Of a stretch of 64,000 nucleotides of DNA, positions 29,245 to 38,262 are shown one piece after another. Source of the stretch: Halomonas llamarensis (GTDB taxonomy: Bacteria > Pseudomonadota > Gammaproteobacteria > Pseudomonadales > Halomonadaceae); assembly GCF_023555005.1 (NCBI RefSeq), contig NZ_JAMJPJ010000011.1:32444-96443 (forward strand), written 5' to 3'. A program made the translations under genes and the position numbers. Below the pieces are notes generated by a model. The model saw only the letters and a list, made by a program, of their open reading frames with translations, was not told where the DNA came from and searched no databases. Positions within the stretch are counted from its first letter, which is position 1. The number at the start of each line of letters is the position of its first letter.

Positions 29245-30543
29245 ATGTCTGAAACGCTTCATCGTCAGCACAAAGCTCATCTCGACAATTTGCTCAGCGC
29301 CTACCGCTCGCTCATGGCGCAATACAATTACGATGGCATTGCGCTCTACAGCGGTCATGCCACGCCCCACTACGGCGATGACCAAATGCCCAACTTTCAG
29401 GCATTCGGGCATTTTGTGCATTGGGTGCCGCTGTGGGAAGCCGAGCACAGCTGGCTCGTCGTTCACCCCGATAAACGCCCCACACTGTACCTTTACGCTC
29501 CAAACGATTTCTGGCACTTGCCGACCGTGCTCCCCGAAGAGCCTTGGGTTGCCGAGTTCGACGTACAACTGTGTACCGATGTCATCACACCGCCGCTGAG
29601 CAATGACACCGCCATTATCGGGAATATGGCCGCGCTGAATACCAGCGGGGTCGCGCTACCCAAGGGTCAGGCCAATCCTGAAACGCTCACCCATGCACTC
29701 GATGAGCTACGCATGGTCAAGAGTGACTACGAAATCACCTGCCTGCAAGAAGCCAATCGCCTTGCGATGGCAGGCCATGAAGCCGCTCATGCCGCCTTTG
29801 CTGGCGCCTGTTGCGAGCTGGATATTCAGCTCGCCTACCTAGCCGGGAGCCGTCAGCGCGAATCGCACGTGCCCTACGCCAATATCATCGGCATGAACCA
29901 GCACGCGGGTGTTTTGCACTACCAGCACTACGAAGTCAGCGCCCCAACAAAGCGCTACAGCCTACTTGTCGATGCGGGGCGGCGTTTTCGCGGCTACAGC
30001 GCCGATATCACGCGCACCCACTTAGGGCCGGATGCGCCGGCGCTGTTCGAAACCCTTATCGGCGCTATGCACGCGGTAAAAGACCGCCTGATTGCGTCAT
30101 TAGCGCCCGGTGTCGACTTTGTCGCCTTGCACGAACAAATGCACCACGAACTGGCTAACGTACTGATTGATCACGATGTGTTTCGCGGCTCGCGCGAGGC
30201 CGCCATCGCGGAAGGCGTTACCCGCGCGTTTTGCCCCCATGGCTTAGGGCATTCACTAGGGGTGCAAGTACACGATGTGGCCGGGTTGCGCACGGCAACC
30301 GGCGAGCCCGCCCCAGCCCCCGAGAACCACTCGGCCCTGCGGTTAACCCGCACTCTAACGCCGGGCATGGTGGTCACCATTGAGCCGGGGCTTTATTTTA
30401 TCCCAATGCTGCTCGCACCGCTGCGTAACACCCCCCTGCCCATTAACTGGACATTAGTCGATCAACTCATGCCATGCGGCGGTATTCGCGTCGAGGACAA
30501 TATCGTCATCACGCAAGATGGATTCCATAACCTAACGCCATAA
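29245..30543 (+). CDS. pepQ: M24 metallopeptidase, PepQ-like Xaa-Pro dipeptidase
   Basis: A cytoplasmic creatinase-fold peptidase of 432 residues, likely cleaving Xaa-Pro dipeptides. All five metal ligands are seen: Asp in LLVDAGRR, Asp in SADITRTH, His in PHGLGHSLGVQVHD, Glu in TIEPGLYF and Glu in GGIRVEDNI. The long N-terminal part matches PepQ rather than PepP. Its place after a peptide importer fits use of imported peptides. PepQ-like proteins of marine bacteria can also hydrolyse organophosphate esters. Confidence 0.9.
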   Translation: MSETLHRQHKAHLDNLLSAYRSLMAQYNYDGIALYSGHATPHYGDDQMPNFQAFGHFVHWVPLWEAEHSWLVVHPDKRPTLYLYAPNDFWHLPTVLPEEPWVAEFDVQLCTDVITPPLSNDTAIIGNMAALNTSGVALPKGQANPETLTHALDELRMVKSDYEITCLQEANRLAMAGHEAAHAAFAGACCELDIQLAYLAGSRQRESHVPYANIIGMNQHAGVLHYQHYEVSAPTKRYSLLVDAGRRFRGYSADITRTHLGPDAPALFETLIGAMHAVKDRLIASLAPGVDFVALHEQMHHELANVLIDHDVFRGSREAAIAEGVTRAFCPHGLGHSLGVQVHDVAGLRTATGEPAPAPENHSALRLTRTLTPGMVVTIEPGLYFIPMLLAPLRNTPLPINWTLVDQLMPCGGIRVEDNIVITQDGFHNLTP

Positions 30544-30580
30544 GCGCTTGGCTTTTCAAGCTTCGCGTCTATCATCCAAA

Positions 30581-30601
30581 ACGCCGCCCCTAGGGCGGCG
30601 T
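30581..30601. terminator. bidirectional terminator between pepQ and the alcohol dehydrogenase
   Basis: ACGCCGCCC and GGGCGGCGT form a perfect 9-bp stem with a three-base loop. It lies between the 3' ends of two convergent genes, with a run of four As before it (Ts on the minus strand) and CTTAGATTT after it. Confidence 0.75.
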
Positions 30602-30623
30602 CTTAGATTTAAGGGGTATCAGT

Positions 30624-31688
30624 TTAAGGCTGGACGATAATTTTGATTTGCGATTTATCGTTGAGTAGCGCTTCAAAGCCATCATCAACAATGTTCGCCA
30701 GCGGGATCCGCTGTGTTACCATATCTTCAGCGCGGAAATAACCTTGCTCCATCAGCGCCATCACGGCGGGATAGATATGGCGATACGCGATGATGCCTTT
30801 CATGGTGCGTTCTTTGATCACCAAGTCATTCGGCTGAAAGCTCGCTTCACCTTCCCAAATGCTAACCACCACGGTTTCACCGCCAGCATGGGTGCTGTGC
30901 AGCGCTTGGGTGAGCACGGCAGGGATGCCAGTGACTTCAAACGCCACATCAACGCCGCCGCTACTTAGCACCTGCAGCTTTTCAACCGCATCGTCTTGTT
31001 TTGGATCGATGACGACAGCGCCTAACGATTCCGCCTTCGCTTTACGCGAGTCCGATATTTCCACGGCGTAAATTTGCGCGGCACCGGCCGCTTTTAGCGC
31101 TTCAATCGTCATTAAACCAATCGGGCCGGCACCAAATACCGCCGCACTGTCACCGGCTTTTAAGCTGCTCTGGCGCACCGCATGCAAACCCACCGCCGCG
31201 GGTTCAACCAGTGCGCCCTGCTCGAAGCTAAGCGCATCCGGCAGTTTGTGCACCATGTGCTCCCCCATCACGGTGAACTCAGAGAAGCCCCCACCGCCGC
31301 CGGAGAGCCCGTGAAAACCAAGCTCAGGCGTGAGATTGTAGCGCTCCATCAAGTAAGCACCATCTTTGTTGGGCGATAAGATCGGTTCGATCGCCACGCG
31401 ATCCCCCACCTGAACCCGCGTCACCTTATCGCCAACATCCACCACTTCCCCAGCGAATTCATGGCCCATAATGATGGGCGCCTGTTCACCGCTGATCGGG
31501 TGCGGCGCACCTACCGGAATAAAAATCGGCCCCGCCGCGTATTCATGCAAATCGCTGCCGCAAATACCACACGCAGCGACTTTCACTTTGACTTCGTGAG
31601 GGTCGCGCACTTCTGGTATGGCGGCTTCCTCCACACGCAAATCTTTTGCCGCATACCACACCGCTGCCTGCATCGTTGACTGAGTCAT
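30624..31688 (-). CDS. zinc-dependent alcohol dehydrogenase, 2,3-butanediol dehydrogenase-like
   Basis: A 354-residue medium-chain dehydrogenase. Catalytic zinc residues are seen in ACGICGSDLHEY and GHEFAGEV; the NAD-binding GAGPIGLM follows. The structural-zinc four-cysteine loop is missing, as in butanediol dehydrogenases. It starts 18 bp after the flavin monooxygenase gene, so the pair forms an operon, probably under the divergent sigma-54 activator. A substrate such as acetoin/butanediol or an alcohol from ketone breakdown is inference. Confidence 0.85.
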   Translation of the reverse strand: MTQSTMQAAVWYAAKDLRVEEAAIPEVRDPHEVKVKVAACGICGSDLHEYAAGPIFIPVGAPHPISGEQAPIIMGHEFAGEVVDVGDKVTRVQVGDRVAIEPILSPNKDGAYLMERYNLTPELGFHGLSGGGGGFSEFTVMGEHMVHKLPDALSFEQGALVEPAAVGLHAVRQSSLKAGDSAAVFGAGPIGLMTIEALKAAGAAQIYAVEISDSRKAKAESLGAVVIDPKQDDAVEKLQVLSSGGVDVAFEVTGIPAVLTQALHSTHAGGETVVVSIWEGEASFQPNDLVIKERTMKGIIAYRHIYPAVMALMEQGYFRAEDMVTQRIPLANIVDDGFEALLNDKSQIKIIVQP

Positions 31689-31706
31689 CTTTGGTTGCCC
31701 TTCCTG

Positions 31707-33515
31707 TTAAGACGTATGGTGAACCGGCTGCAGGCCATACACAGGGGTGTCTATCCCCTCCATGCGTGCTTTTAACTGCAGCGCTAAATAGCGTGAGTAG
31801 TGCCGCGACTGATGCAGATTGCCGCCGTGGAACCACAACGCTTCTTGCTGAGTGGGTTTCCACATATTGCGCAGCTCTCCTTCCCAAGGGCCGGGGTCCT
31901 TGGTGGTGTCAGAGCCCATCCCCCAGCATTTGCCTACTTTATCGGCCACTTCTTGAGAGATAAGCTGCGCCGCCCAGTTGTTCATCGAACCATAGCCGGT
32001 GGCATAGACGATTAGATCAGCCGGCAGCTCACTGCCATCAGTGAGCGTGATAGAGTGCGGATTAATGTGCTCAATACCGACGCTGCTACGCAGCCTGATA
32101 TCGCCATTGGCCACCAGATCGCAGGCACCCACATCAATGTAGTACCCTGATCCCCGACGCAAGTACTTCAAGAACAACCCGGAGTCATCGTCACCGAAAT
32201 CGAGCATAAAGCCCGCGTTTTCAAGTCTCTGATAAAATTCCGCGTCACGTTTCTTAATTGCCTCAAAGGCCGGTCGCTGAAAGTCCGGCAGTACCTTATA
32301 GGGGATCGAGGCAAAAATCAGGTCCGCTTTTTCAGTGGTAACCCCACCGGCAACGGCTTCCTCCGAATATAGCGGCCCGAGCACTTCTTCCATCAGCGAG
32401 TCCGACTTCACAATATGCGTCGACGAGCGCTGTAACATGGTCACATCGGCGTCGTGCTCCCATAGCGCAGCCGCAATATCGTGAGCCGAATTATTCGACC
32501 CCACAATGACACACTTTTTACCTTGGTAAGCATCCGGCCCAGGGTGCTGGCTAGAGTGTTGCTGCTCGCCTTCAAAGCTGTCTGCACCCGCGAAGCTTGG
32601 GATATTGGGCATCCCCGACATCCCAGTGGCCATCACCAGTTGCTTAGGCCTTAACGTGATCTCTTCGCCGTTGCGCTTCACGTTAACCACCCACTCGTCT
32701 GCGGCCTTGTCATAACTAGCATTCTGGCACTCAGTGGAACTCCAATAATTGAGCTCCATCACCTTTGTGTACATCTCCAGCCAATCGCCTAGTTTGTCTT
32801 TTGGGGTAAACACTGGCCAGTTTTCTGGGAAGGGAATATAAGGCAGGTGGTCGTACCAAACCGGATCGTGCAAGCAGAGCGACTTATAGCGCTTGCGCCA
32901 AGAATCCCCTGCGCGCTCGTTGCGCTCAATAATAATCGTCGGCACACCCATCTGCTTCAGCCGGGCGCCCAAGCCAATACCGCCCTGGCCACCGCCAATA
33001 ACCACGCAGTATGGCTGTCGGGTGTAGCCCAGCTCCGCTTCTTCGCGCTCTCGAGATTCCGACCACGTTTCACGCTGCTTGTTGGCACCGTGCTCTGCCC
33101 CTTTAGGGCGATGGTGATTACACTGCTCAGGGTAGTCGTTCAACTCTTGCATGGTAGTTAATAGCGTCCAACACTTACCTTCTTTGAGACGCAAATATCC
33201 TTTCCCACTGGCCACCGCTGTTTGAAAAGTCAACCATGCCTCGCAGGTATCGCCGTTTTGGGCGGCGTCGCCTTCTAGTTGCCAATCTGAAGGCAATGTA
33301 TGGTTCAGAGTTGCATTCAGCATGGCCTGAATCTCATCTTTACCTTCGCAGGTTTTTAAATTCCAGGTGAAGGTAAGAAAATCGCGCCAGTAGCACTCGT
33401 CACCGAACAATGCGAGCACACGCTCAATATTGTGTGTCTGCAGTGCTGTGCCGAAGTCGTGTAGCCACGTTTGAACAGTGGCTGTGGCGGATTTTGCTGT
33501 TTGTGTCTGTGACAT
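31707..33515 (-). CDS. flavin-containing monooxygenase with N-terminal SnoaL/NTF2-like domain
   Basis: A 602-residue protein. Residues 1-130 look like an NTF2/SnoaL-like domain (WLHDFGTALQTHNIERVLALFGDECYWRDF). The rest is an FAD/NADPH monooxygenase: FAD loop IGGGQGGIGLGARL, the FMO-like stretch FEGEQQHSSQH, NADPH loop VGSNNSAHDIAAAL and the ATGY motif VYATGYGS. The ATG at 33515 is chosen because GGAG lies eight bases upstream and the preceding 49 codons run through the promoter. A near-consensus -24/-12 site sits 60 bp upstream. Substrate unknown; Baeyer-Villiger or N-hydroxylating chemistry are both possible. Confidence 0.85.
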   Translation of the reverse strand: MSQTQTAKSATATVQTWLHDFGTALQTHNIERVLALFGDECYWRDFLTFTWNLKTCEGKDEIQAMLNATLNHTLPSDWQLEGDAAQNGDTCEAWLTFQTAVASGKGYLRLKEGKCWTLLTTMQELNDYPEQCNHHRPKGAEHGANKQRETWSESREREEAELGYTRQPYCVVIGGGQGGIGLGARLKQMGVPTIIIERNERAGDSWRKRYKSLCLHDPVWYDHLPYIPFPENWPVFTPKDKLGDWLEMYTKVMELNYWSSTECQNASYDKAADEWVVNVKRNGEEITLRPKQLVMATGMSGMPNIPSFAGADSFEGEQQHSSQHPGPDAYQGKKCVIVGSNNSAHDIAAALWEHDADVTMLQRSSTHIVKSDSLMEEVLGPLYSEEAVAGGVTTEKADLIFASIPYKVLPDFQRPAFEAIKKRDAEFYQRLENAGFMLDFGDDDSGLFLKYLRRGSGYYIDVGACDLVANGDIRLRSSVGIEHINPHSITLTDGSELPADLIVYATGYGSMNNWAAQLISQEVADKVGKCWGMGSDTTKDPGPWEGELRNMWKPTQQEALWFHGGNLHQSRHYSRYLALQLKARMEGIDTPVYGLQPVHHTS

Positions 33516-33574
33516 AGCGGAAACTCCATGTGCGTTTGTTATTGTTGATTTACTGGTGATGCACTCAAGCCTAA

Positions 33575-33589
33575 GCAGCCACCGTGCCA
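33575..33589 (-). promoter_or_regulatory. sigma-54 (-24/-12) promoter for the monooxygenase operon
   Basis: On the minus strand the bases read TGGCACGGTGGCTGC. This matches TGGCAC-N5-TTGC with one mismatch and exact spacing of the GG and GC doublets. It lies 60 bp upstream of the chosen monooxygenase start, and a sigma-54 activator gene is divergent. Confidence 0.8.
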
Positions 33590-33671
33590 AATAGGCCAGA
33601 TTAAAAAATAAGTATTTGAAATATATCGGGATTATTGGTGTGCCGGAGGAGAAATAAGACAACGCAAATAC

Positions 33672-33718
33672 CGTACACCTGTCACGTTATTTACACTCAA
33701 GCGTTACAGGTGTAACGC
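33672..33718. promoter_or_regulatory. paired palindromes, likely enhancer sites for the AcoR-type activator
   Basis: GCGTTACAGGTGTAACGC at 33701-33718 is a palindrome with perfect 8-bp arms. A weaker copy with the same core (TACACCTGT) lies at 33672-33686, with centres about 30 bp apart, close to three helical turns. Both are about 85-130 bp upstream of the -24/-12 promoter, the usual enhancer distance. Binding by the adjacent regulator is inference. Confidence 0.65.
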
Positions 33719-33809
33719 ACGACTAACGGCGTAAGCTTGCCGCGTTGACTCTGGGGGGAAAGCGCATAGGCTGAAAGGAAAACAACAACAGCGCCCAACG
33801 AGTCACGCT

Positions 33810-35795
33810 ATGCTTTATCAAACGCCATTACCTACACGACTTCAATCCGAACAACGTCGGCATATCGAGCATATTTTTCAGCTCGGCGAAGGGCTGAATA
33901 CCCCGTGCTTGCCTGCGCAAGCTCCCATTCGTCGCTCCTGGCTTCGTTGTCTAAACGAATACCAGTTAGACCCGACAAAGCCACGCCCCGCGCGAGTCGT
34001 ACCCCAGCAAACGCTAATCGAACATCGAGAATCTGTTGATGAGCTGTTACATGTAGCGCGCGCCGGGGTCGACCAGCTCTATGGACAGATTGCTCAACTC
34101 GGCTACGTGCTACTCGTTACCGACCACCGCGGCATTACTGTCGAGTTTCGAGGTGCCCCCAACCAAGACCGTCAACTACGCAAAGCAGGCCTCTATCTCG
34201 GCGCCGATTGGGACGAACGCTTCGCAGGCACTTGCGCCGTAGGCACCTGCCTATATGATCGCCAAGCCATCATCTGCCACCGCCAGGAACACTTCGACGC
34301 CACGCATATTTCGCTAACCTGTACCGCCGCCCCCATTGCCGACCCCGAAGGTAATGTCATGGCCGTGTTAGACATCTCTGCACTGCAGTCCCCTACCCAG
34401 CATGAGAGCCAAAATTTCAGCCTATCGCTAGTAACGCTTTATGCGCGCATGATTGAGGACGCCTATTTTCTGCAACGCTACCGTGACTGCCTGATGGTAC
34501 GTCTAGATACCTCGCGGGCATTTGTGCATGTCAACGGGCGAGGACTCATCGCCATTGAAGAAAATGGACAGGTTATCGCCGCTAACGCGGTGGGCCGCGA
34601 GTTAATCGCCGAACACCAGCACCGCTGGCCACCCTGGTCGGCTCATCGCGCTCAAATGCTTGGCGAACTCTTCGAGTGTGAGATCACCGATATACTCAGC
34701 ATCAATAGCGGCACCGACGATCAGCTGCGTGCCTTCCGCGCTCGCGCCAGCAATACCATCCACTTCATTAGTCTGCTGGAACCTCGCCGTCCCCGCATGG
34801 CTCAGCAGGCAGCGCCTCCTAGCTCTGAATTGCCTGAACCATTAGCCCGGCTTGGCGCCGATGATCCCGCCATGCGTAAAGTACAAAAACTGGCCAAACG
34901 GCTGCGAGATGAAGCTAACGTCAACGTACTGATTAGCGGCGAGACCGGCACCGGCAAAGAAGTCGTCGCCCGTGCCCTACACGAAAGCGGCAACCGCGCC
35001 AACAAACCCTTTATCGCCGTCAACTGCGCGGCCATTCCCGAATCACTCATCGAAAGCGAACTGTTTGGCTACGAACCTGGGGCATTTACCGGCGGCCGCT
35101 CAAAAGGGATGCGCGGGCTTATTCCCCAAGCCCACGGTGGTACGCTGTTTTTGGATGAAATAGGCGATATGCCATTGGCGCTGCAAACACGGCTTTTGCG
35201 AGTATTGGCCGAACGAGAAGTGATGCCACTAGGTGCCAATACGCCTGTTAAGATTGATATTCGCGTCATCACGGCAACACACCGCCATATCGAAGAAATG
35301 ATCCAGCAAGGAGAATTCCGCGAAGATCTCTATTACCGGCTAAACGGTGCGCAACTCCCCCTGCCTGCGCTACGCGAACGCGCCGATAAGCTTTACGTTA
35401 TTCGCCGCGTGTTCGAAGATGTCGTTACCGAGCGTGCCACCAGCATATCGCCGCGCCTGCGCGCAGATGCCATTAGTGCATTGCTCGCTTATTCTTGGCC
35501 CGGCAATATCCGTCAGCTTAAAAATGCCCTTGCTTTCGCCCTGGCCACTTCAGAAAGTGACGAAATCACCGTTAACGATTTGCCAGAACAATGCCTTAGC
35601 CAGCGTATTACCCACAACGCCACTGCTCAGCTGGAAGGCAGTACGAACAAGGCCCTTTCAGGCTCACTTACCCACCTGCTAAAGCAACACCACTGGAATA
35701 TAAGTGCCGTTGCCCGCGAGTTAGGCGTGTCACGACCAACGATATACCGGCAAATGCAGCGTCAAGGCATTGTGTCCCCGAACTGGCAGGAGTGA
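33810..35795 (+). CDS. sigma-54-dependent transcriptional activator, AcoR type
   Basis: A 661-residue enhancer-binding protein. The N-terminal 300 residues are a GAF-like sensory region. The AAA+ domain has Walker A GETGTGKE and Walker B GGTLFLDEIGD. The C-terminal Fis-type helix-turn-helix reads NISAVARELGVSRPTIYRQM. The sigma-54 contact loop reads GAFTGGRSKG instead of GAFTGA, a change at its last residue. It is divergent from the monooxygenase/dehydrogenase operon, whose promoter matches sigma-54. AcoR relatives sense small ketones or alcohols; the ligand here is unknown. Confidence 0.9.
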   Translation: MLYQTPLPTRLQSEQRRHIEHIFQLGEGLNTPCLPAQAPIRRSWLRCLNEYQLDPTKPRPARVVPQQTLIEHRESVDELLHVARAGVDQLYGQIAQLGYVLLVTDHRGITVEFRGAPNQDRQLRKAGLYLGADWDERFAGTCAVGTCLYDRQAIICHRQEHFDATHISLTCTAAPIADPEGNVMAVLDISALQSPTQHESQNFSLSLVTLYARMIEDAYFLQRYRDCLMVRLDTSRAFVHVNGRGLIAIEENGQVIAANAVGRELIAEHQHRWPPWSAHRAQMLGELFECEITDILSINSGTDDQLRAFRARASNTIHFISLLEPRRPRMAQQAAPPSSELPEPLARLGADDPAMRKVQKLAKRLRDEANVNVLISGETGTGKEVVARALHESGNRANKPFIAVNCAAIPESLIESELFGYEPGAFTGGRSKGMRGLIPQAHGGTLFLDEIGDMPLALQTRLLRVLAEREVMPLGANTPVKIDIRVITATHRHIEEMIQQGEFREDLYYRLNGAQLPLPALRERADKLYVIRRVFEDVVTERATSISPRLRADAISALLAYSWPGNIRQLKNALAFALATSESDEITVNDLPEQCLSQRITHNATAQLEGSTNKALSGSLTHLLKQHHWNISAVARELGVSRPTIYRQMQRQGIVSPNWQE

Positions 35796-35908
35796 CAACA
35801 GAAGCGGTTGGTAAAAGGTACAGCCAGTGGTTGGCCTTAGAGATATGCCTCACGTACACTTGTTTGAATCTATTTTGCAACAACTCTTTCGACAAGCCGA
35901 GGCACCCC

Positions 35909-36754
35909 ATGGCGTTTGATTCCACTTCTTCCTATATCGCAACTGATGCGCTCAAGCAGGCCGTCAATGCCGCTGTCACGTTGGAGCGTCCGCTACTCAT
36001 CAAGGGCGAACCCGGCACGGGTAAAACCCTTTTGGCTGAGGAAATGGCCGAATCACTCGGCACCCAGCTGATCACGTGGCATATCAAATCCAGCACCAAG
36101 GCGGCGCAAGGGCTTTATGAATACGACGCAGTGAGCCGTTTGCGCGATTCTCAGCTAGGCGTTGAGGGTGTAGAGAACGTCGCCAACTACATCAAGCCCG
36201 GCAAGCTGTGGGAAGCCTTTAGCGCCGGTGAGCGCGTTGTGCTCTTGATTGACGAGATCGACAAAGCGGATATCGAGTTTCCCAATGACCTGCTTCAAGA
36301 GCTCGACCGCATGGAGTTTCACGTCTACGAGACCGGTGAAACCATCCGCGCCGAGAAGCGCCCGATTATCGTGATCACCTCGAACAATGAAAAAGAGCTG
36401 CCTGATGCGTTTCTGCGCCGCTGCTTTTTCCACTACATCGAATTCCCTGACCGGGAAACCATGCAGGCGATTGTCGACGTACACTTCCCGGATATCGCCC
36501 CCCGGCTGGTCAGCGAAGCCCTGGAAGTCTTTTTCGACCTGCGTGACGCCCCGGGACTCAAGAAAAAGCCCTCAACCTCAGAACTGGTCGACTGGCTAAA
36601 ACTGTTGATGGCCGATGATATTGCCCAGGAAGCGCTCTATAACCGTGACCCAGGCAAGGCACTGCCACCGATGGCCGGTGCGCTGGTCAAAAACGAGCAG
36701 GATACTCAATTGCTGGAACGTCTAGCGTTTATGCTGCGTAGGAAAGGCCGCTAA
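35909..36754 (+). CDS. MoxR family AAA+ ATPase
   Basis: A 281-residue AAA+ ATPase of the MoxR/CoxD type, thought to remodel or activate enzyme complexes. Walker A GEPGTGKT is at residues 33-40; Walker B is VVLLIDEIDKAD. The ATG at 35909 is chosen because GAGG lies about six bases upstream and the codons before it (from 35792) look non-coding. It is four bases before a VWA-domain gene, the classic MoxR-VWA pair. The client enzyme is not evident nearby. Confidence 0.92.
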   Translation: MAFDSTSSYIATDALKQAVNAAVTLERPLLIKGEPGTGKTLLAEEMAESLGTQLITWHIKSSTKAAQGLYEYDAVSRLRDSQLGVEGVENVANYIKPGKLWEAFSAGERVVLLIDEIDKADIEFPNDLLQELDRMEFHVYETGETIRAEKRPIIVITSNNEKELPDAFLRRCFFHYIEFPDRETMQAIVDVHFPDIAPRLVSEALEVFFDLRDAPGLKKKPSTSELVDWLKLLMADDIAQEALYNRDPGKALPPMAGALVKNEQDTQLLERLAFMLRRKGR

Positions 36755-36757
36755 GCC

Positions 36758-37948
36758 ATGTTTATTGGTCTATTTGACACCCTTAAGCGTGCGGGCGTGC
36801 CCGTCTCGTTGCGCGAGTTATTGGACCTTCACGCGGTGGTGGAGCGCGGCGTGGTGTTCGCCGATATGGAAGCGTTCTACCAAGTGGCGCGCACGGTCAT
36901 GGTTAAAGACGAACGCTACTTCGACCGTTTTGATCGTGCCTTTGCCGCCTGGTTTAAAGGCCTCGAAGACATGGACGCCGCCATTGAGGCGCTGATCCCC
37001 GACGACTGGCTGCGCCGAGAATTTGAAAAGCAGCTGACGGACGAGGAAAAAGCCAAGATCGAGTCACTGGGCGGGCTCGAAGAACTCATCGAGACGTTTA
37101 AAAAGCGCTTAGAAGAGCAAAAAGAACGCCATGCGGGCGGCAATAAATGGATCGGCACCGGCGGCACTAGCCCGTTTGGCGCCTATGGCTACAACCCGGA
37201 AGGTATTCGGATTGGCCAGGACAGTTCGCGCCACCGCCGGGCCACCAAAGTATGGGACGAACGCCGTTTTCGCGACTACGATGACAGCCTTGAACTGGGC
37301 ACGCGCAATATCAAAATGGCGCTGCGTCGCCTGCGCAAGTTTGCTCGCCAGGGCGCGCTTGAAGAGTTTGATGTCGACAGCACCATCCGCGAAACCGCCC
37401 GCGACGGCGGCCTTCTCAACGTGCAGATGCGTCCAGAGCGTCATAATGCGGTGAAGGTGCTTTTATTGCTTGATGTTGGCGGCTCCATGGACGACCACAT
37501 CCGCACCTGTGAAGAACTCTTCTCGGCAGCCCGTTCGGAGTTCAAGCACCTTGAAGCCTACTACTTCCATAACTGTCTCTATGAAGGGCTTTGGCGCAGC
37601 AATGCTCAGAGCCAAGCCCGGCGCTTTGAAGAGCGTATTCCAACAATGGATATACTGCATACTTACGGCGATGACTATCAGGTCGTGATCGTGGGTGATG
37701 CCGCCATGTCACCGTATGAAATCACTCACCCAGGCGGCAGCGTCGAGCATTTTAACGACGAGCCGGGCGGCGTATGGCTTAAGCGCTTGACTGAGAAATT
37801 CCCTCGCTTGGCCTGGCTTAACCCCATGCCACCGCGTGCCTGGGAGTACACCTACTCGACGCAGCTGGTGCGCGAGATCATTGATGACCGCATGTATCCC
37901 ATGACCCTGGAAGGCCTCGAAAACGCCATGCGCGAACTGGCCAAATAA
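36758..37948 (+). CDS. VWA domain-containing CoxE-like protein
   Basis: A 396-residue partner of the MoxR ATPase. The N-terminal half is charged and helical; the von Willebrand A domain begins near residue 230, with a metal-site motif DVGGSMDDH at about 239. The third and fifth residues differ slightly from the canonical DxSxS, glycine replacing the first serine, so metal binding may be altered. Such pairs usually mature a metalloenzyme, which is not in the neighbourhood. Confidence 0.88.
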   Translation: MFIGLFDTLKRAGVPVSLRELLDLHAVVERGVVFADMEAFYQVARTVMVKDERYFDRFDRAFAAWFKGLEDMDAAIEALIPDDWLRREFEKQLTDEEKAKIESLGGLEELIETFKKRLEEQKERHAGGNKWIGTGGTSPFGAYGYNPEGIRIGQDSSRHRRATKVWDERRFRDYDDSLELGTRNIKMALRRLRKFARQGALEEFDVDSTIRETARDGGLLNVQMRPERHNAVKVLLLLDVGGSMDDHIRTCEELFSAARSEFKHLEAYYFHNCLYEGLWRSNAQSQARRFEERIPTMDILHTYGDDYQVVIVGDAAMSPYEITHPGGSVEHFNDEPGGVWLKRLTEKFPRLAWLNPMPPRAWEYTYSTQLVREIIDDRMYPMTLEGLENAMRELAK

Positions 37949-37969
37949 AAACTGGCCAAACAAACCATC

Positions 37970-37987
37970 GGGGGAGTCGTCTCCCCC
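37970..37987 (+). terminator. terminator-like hairpin after the VWA gene
   Basis: GGGGGAG and CTCCCCC pair perfectly around a TCGT tetraloop, 20 bp after the VWA stop. No clear T run follows, so termination may be partial. Confidence 0.5.
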
Positions 37988-38015
37988 TGTGCTCTCACAC
38001 CCTCGTAAGCCAAAT

Positions 38016-38171
38016 TTAACGTCCGCTCATCCAGGTATCGCAGAGAAAGCCGACAAAGTAGCCGGACGTGATCATGCCCAGCGCCAGGCTGGAGCAGCCT
38101 ACCCTTCCCCCCTTGCCACGCAACGTCAGCAGCGCATTCGACAACCCATTGCCCAATATAAGAAGTGCCAT
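38016..38171 (-). pseudogene. fragment of a major facilitator transporter
   Basis: A 51-codon minus-strand reading frame contains LLILGNGLSNALLTLR and LGMITSGYFVGFL, which resemble the first two helices of YcaD-type MFS transporters (NGL...LLxLR...G...SGYFVGF). The middle (GKGGRVGCSS) and the end (CDTWMSGR then stop) do not fit, so it appears to be a decayed remnant. It fills most of the gap between the VWA gene and the XRE regulator. Confidence 0.5.
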
Positions 38172-38192
38172 GGGCAGCTTTTGGGACAACGG

Positions 38193-38237
38193 TTGACAGG
38201 CTAACGTTCTTTATATAGAACGTTCTATATAAAGAAC
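38193..38237 (+). promoter_or_regulatory. promoter and 32-bp perfect palindrome before the XRE-cupin gene
   Basis: Bases 38206-38237 are a perfect palindrome: GTTCTTTATATAGAAC followed by its exact reverse complement. TTGACA at 38193-38198 is a good -35 box, and the AT-rich arms supply a TATAGA -10 candidate 15 bp later. An operator overlapping the promoter, 25 bp before the regulator start, suggests self-control of the XRE-azlC-azlD operon. Confidence 0.7.
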
Positions 38238-38262
38238 ATCACGTAAAACCACGGAAAGCCTC

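Noticed and set aside
33516..33662. 49-residue N-terminal extension of the flavin monooxygenase
   Set aside because: The extension runs across the -24/-12 promoter; the ATG at 33515 has a proper ribosome site.
35792..35908. 39-residue N-terminal extension of the MoxR ATPase
   Set aside because: It overlaps the end of the sigma-54 activator gene and has no ribosome site, while the ATG at 35909 does.
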